DNA of 64,000 bases from Clavibacter sepedonicus (GTDB lineage Bacteria > Actinomycetota > Actinomycetes > Actinomycetales > Microbacteriaceae): the NCBI RefSeq assembly GCF_000069225.1, contig NC_010407.1:2294001-2358000 (forward strand), written 5' to 3'. The notes beneath the pieces were generated by a model. The model worked only from the letters and a program-made list of their open reading frames with translations. It was not told the DNA's origin and ran no database searches. A program made the translations under genes and the position numbers. Positions 41,140 to 49,556 of this stretch are shown piece after piece; positions within the stretch are counted from its first letter, which is position 1; every line of letters starts with the position of its first letter.

Positions 41140-42694
41140 CGCGGCAGCTCCGCGCACTTCTCGGTCGACGCGTCCCCGGCGACGCCGTCGCGCGTGACGG
41201 TGACGCGGATGCAGGCGCGCTCGCCCGCGGCGCCGCCCGCCCCGCCGGCGCCGGCCGTCACGCGGAAGGTCGTGTCGCGCTGCGTGCTCGGCAGGCCGCC
41301 GTCGCGGACCACCTGGTAGGCGTCGTCGGCGCCGAGACCGGGGTCGCTCCAGGAGAACAGCACGCCGTCGGCCGCCGCGGACGCCCGGATCTCGTCCACC
41401 ACCGGGATGTCGCGCGCCGCGGTGCCGGTGCCCGACCCGCCGAGCAGCATGCCGACGATCACGCTCGCGACGACCGCGCCGGCCGCCGCCGCCGCGATCG
41501 CGACGCGGTGCCTGCCGAGGAACGCGCGCCGGCCGGCGGCCGCGGGCCGCACGGGGGCGGACAGGCCGACGGGCCCGGATCCCGACCGGCCGAGGGAGGT
41601 GGACGCGGATCCCGCGCGCACCGGGTCGGAGGCGGTCGCCGGGACGCCGGGACGAGCAGCCCCGGCCCCGGCCGTCGCGCGCGCGGACGCGGGTGCCGCC
41701 TTCCGCCTCGCCCGCCGGACGCCGCCCGCGCCGCCCGACCCGGTCGTCCCCGGATCCACCTGCACGATGCCGCGCACGCGCGTCGGGTCGTCGTCCTCGT
41801 CGACGCCGGCCGCCACGGCCGACGCCCACTCCTCGCTCGCGACCTCGAGCGGCGTCTGCGCGAGCCGCAGCTCCGCCTCCACCGCCTGCAGCTCGCGGAC
41901 GAACGCGAGCGCCGACTCCGGCCGCGCCGACGGCTGCCGGGACATCGCGCGGCGCAGCACCAGCTCGAGCCGCTCGGGCACGTCGTCGCGCCCGGTCGGC
42001 AGGGGCCTGGCCCTCTGGATCCTCGCGACGAGGTCGGCGGGCGCGTTCTGCCCGCCCGGCACCTCGAACGGGCTGCGGCCAGCGAGTACACGGTCGCCGC
42101 GAGCGACCACACCTCGCTCCGCACGGTGCCGGGGCTCTCGTCGGCGAGCACCTCGGGCGCCGACCACGGGATCGAGAGGCCCACCGCGTCGGTCGCGGCC
42201 GCGTCCTCGAGCGTCGAGGCGATGCCGAAGTCGCTGAGCACGGGATGCCCGAACGCGGTCGTGAGGATGTTCGCCGGCTTGATGTCACGGTGCAGCACGC
42301 CCGCGCGGTGGGCGGTCTCCACGGCGCTCGCGATGCGGATCCCCACGCGCAGCACCTCCGCGACGCCCAGCGGCTCGCGCCGGTACCGGTCGCTGAGGCT
42401 CGACGAGCACAGCTCCATCACGAGGTACGGGCGGCCGTCGGCGGCGACGGATGCCTGGTGCACGGTGAGCACGGACGGGTGGGCGCTGAGCTGCGCCATG
42501 AGGTCGGCCTCGGCGCGGAACATGGCGCGGAGGCGCTCGGTCACGATCTCCGCGAGCATCACCTTCACGGCGACCTGGCGGCGCGGCATGTCCTGCTCGT
42601 AGAGGAACACGTCGGCGAAGCCCCCGGAACCGAGGACCGTCACGTACGTGAACCCCGGCAGCACCGGCGGGGAGGACGGCAGGCGTCTGGCCAT
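41136..42694 (-). pseudogene. membrane Ser/Thr protein kinase (PknB-like), frameshifted
   Basis: The first frame (MARRLPSSPPVLPGFTYV, ATP loop GSGGFADVFLY, VAVKVML, catalytic VLHRDIKPANIL, DFG in LSDFGIAS, SIPWSAPEVLAD) is a normal Hanks-type kinase to about residue 205. The expected SLLAGRSPFEVPGG then appears in another frame: after AATVYSL the reading shifts near 42077-42085. The sequence is consistent with loss of 7 bases from a CTG/GGCC-rich stretch. The second frame contains the C-lobe (GRDDVPERLELVLRRAMSRQ), a membrane helix (VAIAAAAAGAVVASVIVGML) and an extracellular Fn3-like domain to CAELPR. As written the kinase loses its C-lobe. It is the first gene of the operon that follows. Confidence 0.85.
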
Positions 42695-42851
42695 GGCCCC
42701 CTCTTCGGGTCGGGACCGACGGCAGGGGCTGTTGCGGGCGGCGGATGGATCTCTCGCTGTGAGACGAGTCTAGGTCGCCGATCCGCGCGGGTACACGGGT
42801 CTGCGGCCTCAGGACGCCCCCTCTTCGGGAGCGCCCGTCATCCTCGTCCCG

Positions 42852-44177
42852 CTAGTCGCGCGGCGGGAGGTCGCGCGCGGGCTGGCCGATGTAGAGCTGC
42901 TGCGGACGGCCGATCTTCGTCGACCGGTCCTCGTTCATCTCGCGCCAGTGCGCGATCCAGCCCGGCAGGCGCCCGATGGTGAACAGGGCGGTGAACATGC
43001 GCGTGGGGAAGCCCATCGCCTTGTAGATCACGCCCGTGTAGAAGTCCACGTTGGGGTAGAGCTTCCGCTCGATGAAGTAGTCGTCGGCGAGCGCGACCGC
43101 CTCGAGCTCCTTGGCGATGTCGAGCAGCGGGTCCTGGATCCCGAGGGCCTCGAGCACCTCGTCGGCGCTCTCCTTCACGAGGCGGGCGCGCGGGTCGAAG
43201 TTCTTGTAGACGCGGTGCCCGAAGCCCATGAGGCGGACGCCGTCCTCCTTGTTCTTCACGCGCTCGACGTAGCGGTCGACGCCCTCGCCGGAGTCGCGGA
43301 TGCGGCCGAGCATCGCGAGCACGGCCTCGTTCGCGCCGCCGTGCAGCGGGCCGAAGAGCGCGCCGATGCCGGCCGAGACGGAGGAGAACATGTTCGCCTC
43401 GGTGGATCCGACGAGCCGCACGGTCGACGTCGACGCGTTCTGCTCGTGGTCCTCGTGCAGGATCAGCAGGCGCTCGAGCGCGCGGCTGACCACCGGGTCC
43501 ACCTCGTACCGTTCCGCGTTGTTGCCGAAGTTCAGGCGCAGGAAGTTGTCGACGAAGCCCAGCGAGTTGTCCGGGTAGAGGAACGCCTGGCCGAGGCTCT
43601 TCTTGTGGGCGTACGCCGCGATGACCGGCAGCTTCGCCAGCAGGCGGAGGGTCGAGATCTCGACCTGCTCCGGGTCGTGGACGCTCAGCGAGTCCTCGTA
43701 GTAGGTGGAGAGCGCGGAGACCGCGCTCGAGAGCACCGACATGGGGTGCGCGTTGGTGGGCAGCGCGCGGAACAGGCCCTTGAAGTCCTCGTGCAGGAGC
43801 GTGTGGCGGCGGATGTCGTCCTCGAACCCGGCGAGCTCGTCGCTCGTGGGCAGCTCGCCGTGGATGAGGAGCCAGGCCACCTCGAGGTAGCTCGAGTGGC
43901 GCGCGAGCTGCTCGATGGGGTAGCCGCGGTAGCGGAGGATCCCCTGCTCGCCGTCGATGTACGTGATGGCCGAGCGGGTCGACGCGGTGTTGACGAAGCC
44001 GTTGTCGAGCGTCGTCAGCCCGGTCTTCTTCGTGAGCGCCGAGATGTCGATGCTGGACGCGCCCTCGACCGCGGGGAGGATGGGGAACTCCATCCGGCCG
44101 CCCGGGTACGTCAGGGTCGCCGTGGGCTTCTCGTCCGCCTTCGGCCGGTCGTCCGCCTGCTGCCCGCCATCGGTCAC
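42852..44177 (-). CDS. gltA: citrate synthase
   Basis: This 441-residue type II citrate synthase condenses oxaloacetate with acetyl-CoA in the TCA cycle. The catalytic residues are in ILHEDHEQNASTST (His), LMGFGHRVYKNFDPRAR (His and Asp region) and SVSAGIGALFGPLHGGANE. The N-terminal GITYIDGEQG-like block (ITYIDGEQGILRYRGYPIE) is normal and the C-terminus is complete. The first 25 residues are a charged extension. The GTG at 44177 has AGGAGG a few bases upstream. It is monocistronic, downstream of the kinase start on the same strand (157 bp). Confidence 0.96.
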   Translation of the reverse strand: MTDGGQQADDRPKADEKPTATLTYPGGRMEFPILPAVEGASSIDISALTKKTGLTTLDNGFVNTASTRSAITYIDGEQGILRYRGYPIEQLARHSSYLEVAWLLIHGELPTSDELAGFEDDIRRHTLLHEDFKGLFRALPTNAHPMSVLSSAVSALSTYYEDSLSVHDPEQVEISTLRLLAKLPVIAAYAHKKSLGQAFLYPDNSLGFVDNFLRLNFGNNAERYEVDPVVSRALERLLILHEDHEQNASTSTVRLVGSTEANMFSSVSAGIGALFGPLHGGANEAVLAMLGRIRDSGEGVDRYVERVKNKEDGVRLMGFGHRVYKNFDPRARLVKESADEVLEALGIQDPLLDIAKELEAVALADDYFIERKLYPNVDFYTGVIYKAMGFPTRMFTALFTIGRLPGWIAHWREMNEDRSTKIGRPQQLYIGQPARDLPPRD

Positions 44178-44339
44178 GGCGCCTCCTCGAGTCTGGGTGG
44201 ATGGCCCGGAGGGGGATGCGCGCCGCGGGACGCTCGTGACGCCGTCGCGGCGTCGGGATCCGAGCCGACTACAGCCTAAAGGGCCGACCGGGACACTGTC
44301 GCCTCCGCCAGCATCCGTGCGCGTCCGTTGGAGGTCGTG
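44178..44339. other. intergenic region upstream of gltA
   Basis: This 162-bp interval between gltA and the end of dapC would hold the gltA promoter. I see no clear operator, riboswitch or terminator in it. Confidence 0.4.
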
Positions 44340-45464
44340 CTACGCGGTCCGCCCGGTGGTCGCACCGGCGCGGAGCCGCGCCGCCGCCTGGGCGATCCGC
44401 TCGTCCGTGGCCGTGAGCGACAGGCGCACGTGCTCGGGCGACGCGTCCCCGTAGAACGGGCCGGGGCCCGCGAGGATCCCGAGGTCGGCGAGCTCGGCGA
44501 TGCCCTCCCAGGCGCCCTGCCCGCGGGTCGCCCAGAGGTAGAGGCCGGCCTCGCTGCGGTCGATGCGCCAGCCGGCGTCCTCAAGCGCGGGACGCAGCAC
44601 GTCGCGGCGCGCGCGGTAGAGCTCGCGCTGGACGCGCACGTGCGCGTCGTCGCCGAGCGCCACGGTCATGGCGTGCTGCAGCGGCGCGGGCGGGAGGAGC
44701 CCCGCGTGCTTGCGGACGCGGATGAGGCGGGCGATGAGCTCCCGGTCGCCCGCGACGAGCGCGGCCCGGTAGCCGGCGAGGTTCGACTGCTTGCTGAGCG
44801 AGTACAGCGCGAGGACGCCCGCGTGGTCGTCGCCGACGACGCGCGCGTCGAGGATCGAGGGCGTCGGCCCCAAGGCCCACTCCCCGTCCCAGCCGAGCTC
44901 GGCGTAGCACTCGTCGCTCGCGATGACGGCGCCGAGCTCGCGCGCGCGGGCGACCGCGGCGCGCAGCTCGTCGACGCCGAGGACCCGGCCGTCGGGGTTG
45001 CCGGGCGAGTTCAGCCAGACGAGGCGGGTGTGCGCGGGCCACTCGGCGGGATCGTCGGCGGGCACGCTCTCCGCGCCGGCGAGCGCCGCGCCGATCGCGT
45101 AGGTCGGGTAGGAGACGCGGGGGTGCACGACCGCGTCCCCCTCGCCGAGGCCGAGCATGAACGGCAGCCAGGCCACCATCTCCTTCGACCCGATGGTCGG
45201 CAGCACCTGGTCGGTGCCGAGCGTCGCGTTCCGCCGACGCGCGTGCCAGTCGACCATCGCCTGCCGGAGCTCCGGCGTGCCGACGGTGGTGGGGTACGCG
45301 TGCGCGTCCGTCGCCCAGGCGAGCGCGTCGCGGATGAGCGTGGGCGTCGGATCCACGGGCGACCCGATGCTGAGGTCGACGATGCCGTCGGGGTGGCGGC
45401 GCGCCCGCTCGGCGTACGGGGCCATCTGGTCCCAGGGGTAGTCGGGGAGCTCGCCGAGGGCCAC
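44340..45464 (-). CDS. dapC: succinyldiaminopimelate transaminase
   Basis: This 374-residue class I PLP aminotransferase is of the actinobacterial DapC type and makes N-succinyl-diaminopimelate for lysine and peptidoglycan. It begins LGELPDYPWDQMAPYAERA and includes IVDLSIGSPVDPTPTLIRDAL. NSPGNPDGRVL holds the conserved Asn, SDECYAELGW the PLP-binding Asp and Tyr, and LYSLSKQSNLAGYR the PLP Lys. The start GTG at 45464 is six bases past the fdxA stop. The ferredoxin/DapC order is a well-known conserved actinobacterial pair. The ribosome binding site is weak, so translation may depend on fdxA. Confidence 0.92.
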   Translation of the reverse strand: MALGELPDYPWDQMAPYAERARRHPDGIVDLSIGSPVDPTPTLIRDALAWATDAHAYPTTVGTPELRQAMVDWHARRRNATLGTDQVLPTIGSKEMVAWLPFMLGLGEGDAVVHPRVSYPTYAIGAALAGAESVPADDPAEWPAHTRLVWLNSPGNPDGRVLGVDELRAAVARARELGAVIASDECYAELGWDGEWALGPTPSILDARVVGDDHAGVLALYSLSKQSNLAGYRAALVAGDRELIARLIRVRKHAGLLPPAPLQHAMTVALGDDAHVRVQRELYRARRDVLRPALEDAGWRIDRSEAGLYLWATRGQGAWEGIAELADLGILAGPGPFYGDASPEHVRLSLTATDERIAQAAARLRAGATTGRTA

Positions 45465-45469
45465 GCGCG

Positions 45470-45790
45470 TCAGCCGTTCTGGATGGGGAGGGCAGCGATC
45501 ACGGGGTGGTCGCCCGCGGTGACGCCGACCTTCGTCGCGCCGCCCGGGGATCCCATCTCGGCGAAGAACTCGACGTTGGCCGTGTAGTAGTCCGACCACT
45601 TCTCGGGCAGGTCGTCCTCGTAGTAGATCGCCTCGACGGGGCACACCGGCTCGCACGCACCGCAGTCCACGCACTCGTCGGGGTGGATGTACAGGCTCCG
45701 CTCGCCCTCGTAGATGCAGTCCACCGGGCACTCGTCGATGCAGGCGCGGTCCTTCACGTCGACACAGGGCAGAGCGATGACGTAGGTCAC
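45470..45790 (-). CDS. fdxA: 7Fe/8Fe ferredoxin
   Basis: This 106-residue electron carrier has two Fe-S cluster sites. The first is [21 protein letters not shown]: the middle Cys spacing is longer, as in 7Fe ferredoxins with a 3Fe-4S cluster. The second is the regular [16 protein letters not shown] for 4Fe-4S. The C-terminal half ([20 protein letters not shown]) is the usual actinobacterial extension. The GTG at 45790 is preceded by GGAAGGA at good spacing. It forms an operon with dapC and supplies electrons to unidentified oxidoreductases. Confidence 0.95.
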   Translation of the reverse strand: MTYVIALPCVDVKDRACIDECPVDCIYEGERSLYIHPDECVDCGACEPVCPVEAIYYEDDLPEKWSDYYTANVEFFAEMGSPGGATKVGVTAGDHPVIAALPIQNG

Positions 45791-45830
45791 TTCGGGCGGG
45801 TCCTTCCGGGAGCGGTGCGGCGCGACGAGT

Positions 45831-47189
45831 CTACGCGGCGCGCGAACCGGTCCCGGCCGGGGCCGGGGCGCCGGATCCCGCGGCAGCGGCGGCATCCGGG
45901 CGGGCCGCGGAGCCGGGCGCGCGGTTCGAGAACCGCGGCCACACGACGACGGCCGCGACGAGGATCGCGGGCGCGATCGCCCAGACCTGGCTCAGCCCGT
46001 CGTCGGGGAACAGCACGGATCCGCTCGGCCCCTGCGTGCCGAGCACCGCGACGGCGGCGACGACGCCGAGCCCGAGGCAGAGCGCGTGCAGGCGGTCGAC
46101 GAGGAGCAGGCGGAACGCGACCAGCAGGCACGCGAGCGTCGCGAGCGCGAGCACGAGGCCCACCGGCAGCGGGATCCCGCCCACGGGCAGCGTGGCGCGG
46201 TGCGCGGCCGTTCCGACCGCGCCCACCAGCAGGCCGAGCACGAGCGACGCGACCGCCGTGCCGATGCGCTGCGCGCCGCGCGGGGGCCGCGGTGCGCCGT
46301 CGTCCGGCGTCGCGCCGGCGGGCCGGTGGAGCCGGAACAGCTCGACGGGCGCGATGGGCGCGCCGATGCCGTGCGAGAGCGCGAACTGGTCGCCGTCGAC
46401 GACGGTCTGGGTGCGGTACGCGGCGATCGCGCGGATCTTCGCGTCGAGCACCTCGGACGCGTCCACGGCGAGGTCGACCTGGTCGTCCGGCAGCACGAGC
46501 GTGCCGGCGGGATCGGCGTCGGGCGCGGGGAACCGACCGCGCGCGGCCACGAGCTCGTGCGCCTCGCGTGCCGACGACGCGGTCGTCGTGATGAGGTACG
46601 CGGGGATCCCCGCCTCCTCGGCCGCCCAGGTCGCGATGAGGTGCGTGCGCACGTGGTCCGGGTGTCCGTAGCCGCCGTGGTCGTCGTAGGTGATCACGCT
46701 CGTGGCGTCGACGTCCGCGATCACCGCGAGCACGTCGCGCGCCTCGTCGGCCTCGTCGCCCGCGCACAGCGAGTCGGGATCGAGCGGGCGCAGCGCCACG
46801 GGCACGCCGTCGTCGCCCCACTCCATGCCGGAGTCGACGTAGCGGCGCGCCTCGAGGCCGCGCCAGCGCGCGTCGGCGTCGCCGAGGAATCGGTGGTCGG
46901 TGACGCCGAGCGCGGCCATGGCGTCGGCCAGCTCGGTCTCGCGGTGGTCGGCGAGCGCGCGCAGGTCGCCCTCCAGGTAGCGGAGCTCCTCGGGGATGAC
47001 GTCGCCGCGCTCCCCGCGCGTGCAGGTGAGCACGGTGACGGGCACGCCGTCGCGCACGAGCTTGGCGATGGTGCCGCCTGTGACGATGCTCTCGTCGTCG
47101 GGGTGGGCGTGCACGAGGAGGACGTGCTCACGCTCGGGACGGGCGGTGCGGGCGGCCCGATCGGGGCGTCGGGACGTGCCGGATGTCAT
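45831..47189 (-). CDS. MshB-like PIG-L deacetylase with C-terminal membrane domain
   Basis: This 452-residue protein joins two parts. The N-terminal 300 residues are a zinc-dependent N-acetylglucosaminyl deacetylase of the LmbE/MshB family: [16 protein letters not shown] supplies His and Asp, and [16 protein letters not shown] supplies the third ligand. MshB removes acetate from the mycothiol precursor GlcNAc-Ins. The last 150 residues contain four hydrophobic helices (for example [17 protein letters not shown] and [18 protein letters not shown]), not found in the classic ~290-residue enzyme. The ATG at 47189 lies six bases after TAGGAT (leaderless). I leave the name open between MshB and a related deacetylase, but a mycothiol role is likely. 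Confidence 0.85.
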   Translation of the reverse strand: MTSGTSRRPDRAARTARPEREHVLLVHAHPDDESIVTGGTIAKLVRDGVPVTVLTCTRGERGDVIPEELRYLEGDLRALADHRETELADAMAALGVTDHRFLGDADARWRGLEARRYVDSGMEWGDDGVPVALRPLDPDSLCAGDEADEARDVLAVIADVDATSVITYDDHGGYGHPDHVRTHLIATWAAEEAGIPAYLITTTASSAREAHELVAARGRFPAPDADPAGTLVLPDDQVDLAVDASEVLDAKIRAIAAYRTQTVVDGDQFALSHGIGAPIAPVELFRLHRPAGATPDDGAPRPPRGAQRIGTAVASLVLGLLVGAVGTAAHRATLPVGGIPLPVGLVLALATLACLLVAFRLLLVDRLHALCLGLGVVAAVAVLGTQGPSGSVLFPDDGLSQVWAIAPAILVAAVVVWPRFSNRAPGSAARPDAAAAAGSGAPAPAGTGSRAA

Positions 47190-47195
47190 CCGGCG

Positions 47196-47201
47196 ATCCT
47201 A
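47196..47201 (-). promoter_or_regulatory. -10 hexamer TAGGAT, leaderless promoter of the MshB-like gene
   Basis: On the minus strand TAGGAT ends 6 nt before the ATG at 47189. Confidence 0.5.
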
Positions 47202-47287
47202 GCCGCGGGCCGCGAACCGCTCCCTGGGCGCTGCCCGGGGAGGATCGACTGGACGCGCCCCCCGCCCCCGCGCTACTGTGCACGAGG

Positions 47288-47306
47288 TAAGGCAAGCCTC
47301 ACCTAC
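47288..47306. promoter_or_regulatory. DtxR/IdeR-like iron box upstream of efeU
   Basis: TAAGGCAAGCCTCACCTAC matches the 19-bp DtxR/IdeR operator consensus at about 13 of 19 positions and lies 62 bp before efeU. It has the typical AGG and ACCT half sites. An iron-loaded regulator bound here would block the operon when iron is plentiful. Confidence 0.65.
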
Positions 47307-47368
47307 ATTTCCCCAGACTCAGCAATAGGGCGCATCCCGTCGCGCCCTCCGCCCGGAGAGGCGCACGC

Positions 47369-48268
47369 GTGTTCGCGAACTACCTGATCGGCCTGCGCGA
47401 GGGCCTCGAGGCCGCGCTGGTCGTCACCATCCTCATCGCCTACGTCGTCAAGATCGGCCGTCGCGACGTGCTCGGCCGGCTCTGGCTCGGCGTCGGGCTC
47501 GCGGTCCTGCTCGCGCTCTCCATCGGCGCGATCCTCACCTACGGCGCCTACGGCCTCACGTTCGAGGCGCAGGAGGCCATCGGCGGATCCCTCTCCATCG
47601 TCGCGACGGGCCTCGTCACCTGGATGGTGTTCTGGATGCTCCGCACCGCGAAGGACATGCGCTCCGAGCTGCAGGGCGCGGTCGACCGGGCCATCGCGGG
47701 TGCGGCGTGGGGCCTCGTCGCCGTCGCCTTCCTCGCCGTCGGCCGCGAGGGCATCGAGACGGCCCTGTTCCTCTGGTCGGCCGTGCAGGCCACCGGCGCC
47801 ACCACGATGCCGCTCGTCGGCGCGGGCCTCGGGCTCGTCACCGCGGTCGCGCTCGGCTGGCTCGTCTACCGCGGGGTGCTCCGCATCGACCTCGCGCGCT
47901 TCTTCACCTGGACCGGCGCGCTCCTCATCGTCGTGGCCGGCGGCGTGCTCGCGTACGGGGTGCACGACCTGCAGGAGGCGGGGATCCTCCCGGGCCTCGG
48001 CGCGCTCGCGTTCGACGTCTCCGGCGCTGTCCCGCCCGGATCCTGGTACGGCACGCTCCTCAAGGGCACCGTCAACTTCTCCCCCGCCACCACCTGGCTC
48101 GAGGCCATCACGTGGGTGCTGTACGTCGTGCCCACGCTCACCGTCTACCTGACGCTCGCGCGACGGGGGCGGCGGGCGCGACCGGCCGACGCACCCCCGG
48201 CCGCCCGCGTCGACACCGCTCCCGCGGGCGACGCACCCCGCGTCGCCGACGCACCCGCCGCGCGCTGA
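47369..48268 (+). CDS. efeU: ferrous iron permease EfeU (FTR1 family)
   Basis: This 299-residue inner-membrane permease of the FTR1/Fth1 family has seven helices. Both iron-binding REGLE-type motifs are present: GLREGLEAALVV in helix 1 and VGREGIETALFLW in helix 4. The final helices are AITWVLYVVPTLTVYLTLA, followed by an Ala/Pro-rich cytoplasmic tail. The GTG at 47369 follows GGAGAGG at suitable spacing. It is the first gene of the efeUOB operon and is preceded by an iron box. Together these genes import Fe2+ (or extract iron from haem, as has been proposed for EfeB). Confidence 0.93.
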   Translation: MFANYLIGLREGLEAALVVTILIAYVVKIGRRDVLGRLWLGVGLAVLLALSIGAILTYGAYGLTFEAQEAIGGSLSIVATGLVTWMVFWMLRTAKDMRSELQGAVDRAIAGAAWGLVAVAFLAVGREGIETALFLWSAVQATGATTMPLVGAGLGLVTAVALGWLVYRGVLRIDLARFFTWTGALLIVVAGGVLAYGVHDLQEAGILPGLGALAFDVSGAVPPGSWYGTLLKGTVNFSPATTWLEAITWVLYVVPTLTVYLTLARRGRRARPADAPPAARVDTAPAGDAPRVADAPAAR

Positions 48269-48338
48269 CGCCCGCATCCCTCCCGCTCTCCCGCTCCATC
48301 CACCGCCCGGCACCGCCGGCCCGCTCCCCCGAGGTCCC

Positions 48339-49556
48339 ATGAAGCGCTCGACCCTCCCCGCCGCCGCCCTGCTCGCCGGCGCCGCCCTCGCCCTGTCCGG
48401 CTGCGTCGCGAACGCCCCGACCGGATCCGCCGACGCCGGCGCCGGTGCCGCCTCCGCGGACTCCGGCGTCACGCAGCTCACGGTCGACAGCTCCGCCGAC
48501 GCGTGCACCGTGTCCGCCGCGACCGCCCCCAGCGGCACGGTCTCGTTCCACGTCACGAACTCCACCGACCAGGTCACCGAGTTCTACCTGCTCGCGGATG
48601 ACGGCCTCCGCATCGTCGGCGAGGTCGAGAACGTGAGCCCCGGGATCGAGCGCGACCTCGTGCTCACCGCCCAGCCCGGCAGCTACTACACGGTCTGCAA
48701 GCCCGGCATGGTCGGTGACGGCGTGGGCCGCGCGCCCTTCACCGTCACGGGCGACCAGGTCGCGCTCGCGGGCGACGCCGAGCAGCAGGGCCAGGACGCG
48801 GCCGCTGCGTACCTCGCCTACGTCAAGGACCAGGTCGGCCGCCTGCTCCCGGCCACGCAGGAGTTCGCCGACGCGTACCTCGCGAGCGACGACGACAGAG
48901 CCCGCTCCCTCTACCCCACGGCCCGCGCGTACTACGAGCGCGTCGAGCCCGTCGCAGAGTCCTTCGGCGACCTCGACCCAGAGATCGACTTCCGCGAGGC
49001 CGACGTCGAGCCCGGCACCGAGTGGACCGGGTGGCACCGCATCGAGAAGGACCTCTGGCAGCCCTCGCCCGACGCGAACGGCGGCGACGTCTACACGCCG
49101 CTCGGCACCGCGGATCGCGCGCACTTCGCCCAGGAGCTGACCGCCGACACGCAGGAGCTCTACGACGCGGTGCACGCGGACGGCTTCTCGGTCGACATCT
49201 CCACGGTCTCCAACGGCGCGGTCGGGCTGATGGACGAGGTCGCCTCCGGCAAGATCACCGGCGAGGAGGAGATCTGGTCGCACACCGACCTTTGGGACTT
49301 CCAGGCCAACCTCGAGGGCGCGCGCGTCGCGTACGAGGGCGTCCGCGACATCGTCGCCCCGAAGGACCCGCAGCTCGTGGCCACGCTCGACGCGCAGTTC
49401 GCGTCGCTCGAGACGGAGCTCGCCGCCTACGGAACCCTCGACAAGGGCTTCACGACCTACGACAGGCTCACCACCGAGCAGGTCAAGGGCCTCGCGGACG
49501 GCGTCAACGCGCTGGCCGAGCCGCTGTCGAAGCTCACCGGCGCGCTTGTCGGCTGA
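48339..49556 (+). CDS. efeO: iron uptake protein EfeO (cupredoxin plus imelysin domain)
   Basis: This 405-residue exported protein has a lipoprotein signal (lipobox LSGC at about 20-23). It then has an N-terminal cupredoxin domain (about 50-145, ACTVSAATAPSGTVSFHVTN and SYYTVCKPGM) and a C-terminal M75/imelysin domain with the metal motif WTGWHRIEKDLW (His-x-x-Glu, about 235). It binds iron outside the membrane and passes it to EfeU. The gene lies 70 bp after efeU and its stop overlaps the efeB start (TGATG), giving translational coupling. All key motifs are intact. Confidence 0.93.
   Translation: MKRSTLPAAALLAGAALALSGCVANAPTGSADAGAGAASADSGVTQLTVDSSADACTVSAATAPSGTVSFHVTNSTDQVTEFYLLADDGLRIVGEVENVSPGIERDLVLTAQPGSYYTVCKPGMVGDGVGRAPFTVTGDQVALAGDAEQQGQDAAAAYLAYVKDQVGRLLPATQEFADAYLASDDDRARSLYPTARAYYERVEPVAESFGDLDPEIDFREADVEPGTEWTGWHRIEKDLWQPSPDANGGDVYTPLGTADRAHFAQELTADTQELYDAVHADGFSVDISTVSNGAVGLMDEVASGKITGEEEIWSHTDLWDFQANLEGARVAYEGVRDIVAPKDPQLVATLDAQFASLETELAAYGTLDKGFTTYDRLTTEQVKGLADGVNALAEPLSKLTGALVG

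Noticed and set aside
34093..41319. An open frame of about 2400 codons opposite the giant Ig-like gene
   Set aside because: The frame is open only because high-GC coding DNA lacks stops in the antisense frame. Its translation is rich in Arg, His and Asp with no domain, while the minus strand encodes clear Ig/Fn3 repeats.
42698..42840. GCCCCCTCTTCGGG occurring twice upstream of the kinase gene
   Set aside because: Two copies of a 14-mer about 115 bp apart, one with a weak hairpin. It could be a small terminator for the upstream gltA side, but the evidence is too slight.
45923..45942. Palindrome CGCGGTTCGAGAACCGCG as an operator or tRNA T-arm remnant
   Set aside because: It lies inside the coding region of the MshB-like gene, in frame with codons for RFSNRA. 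No other tRNA features are nearby.
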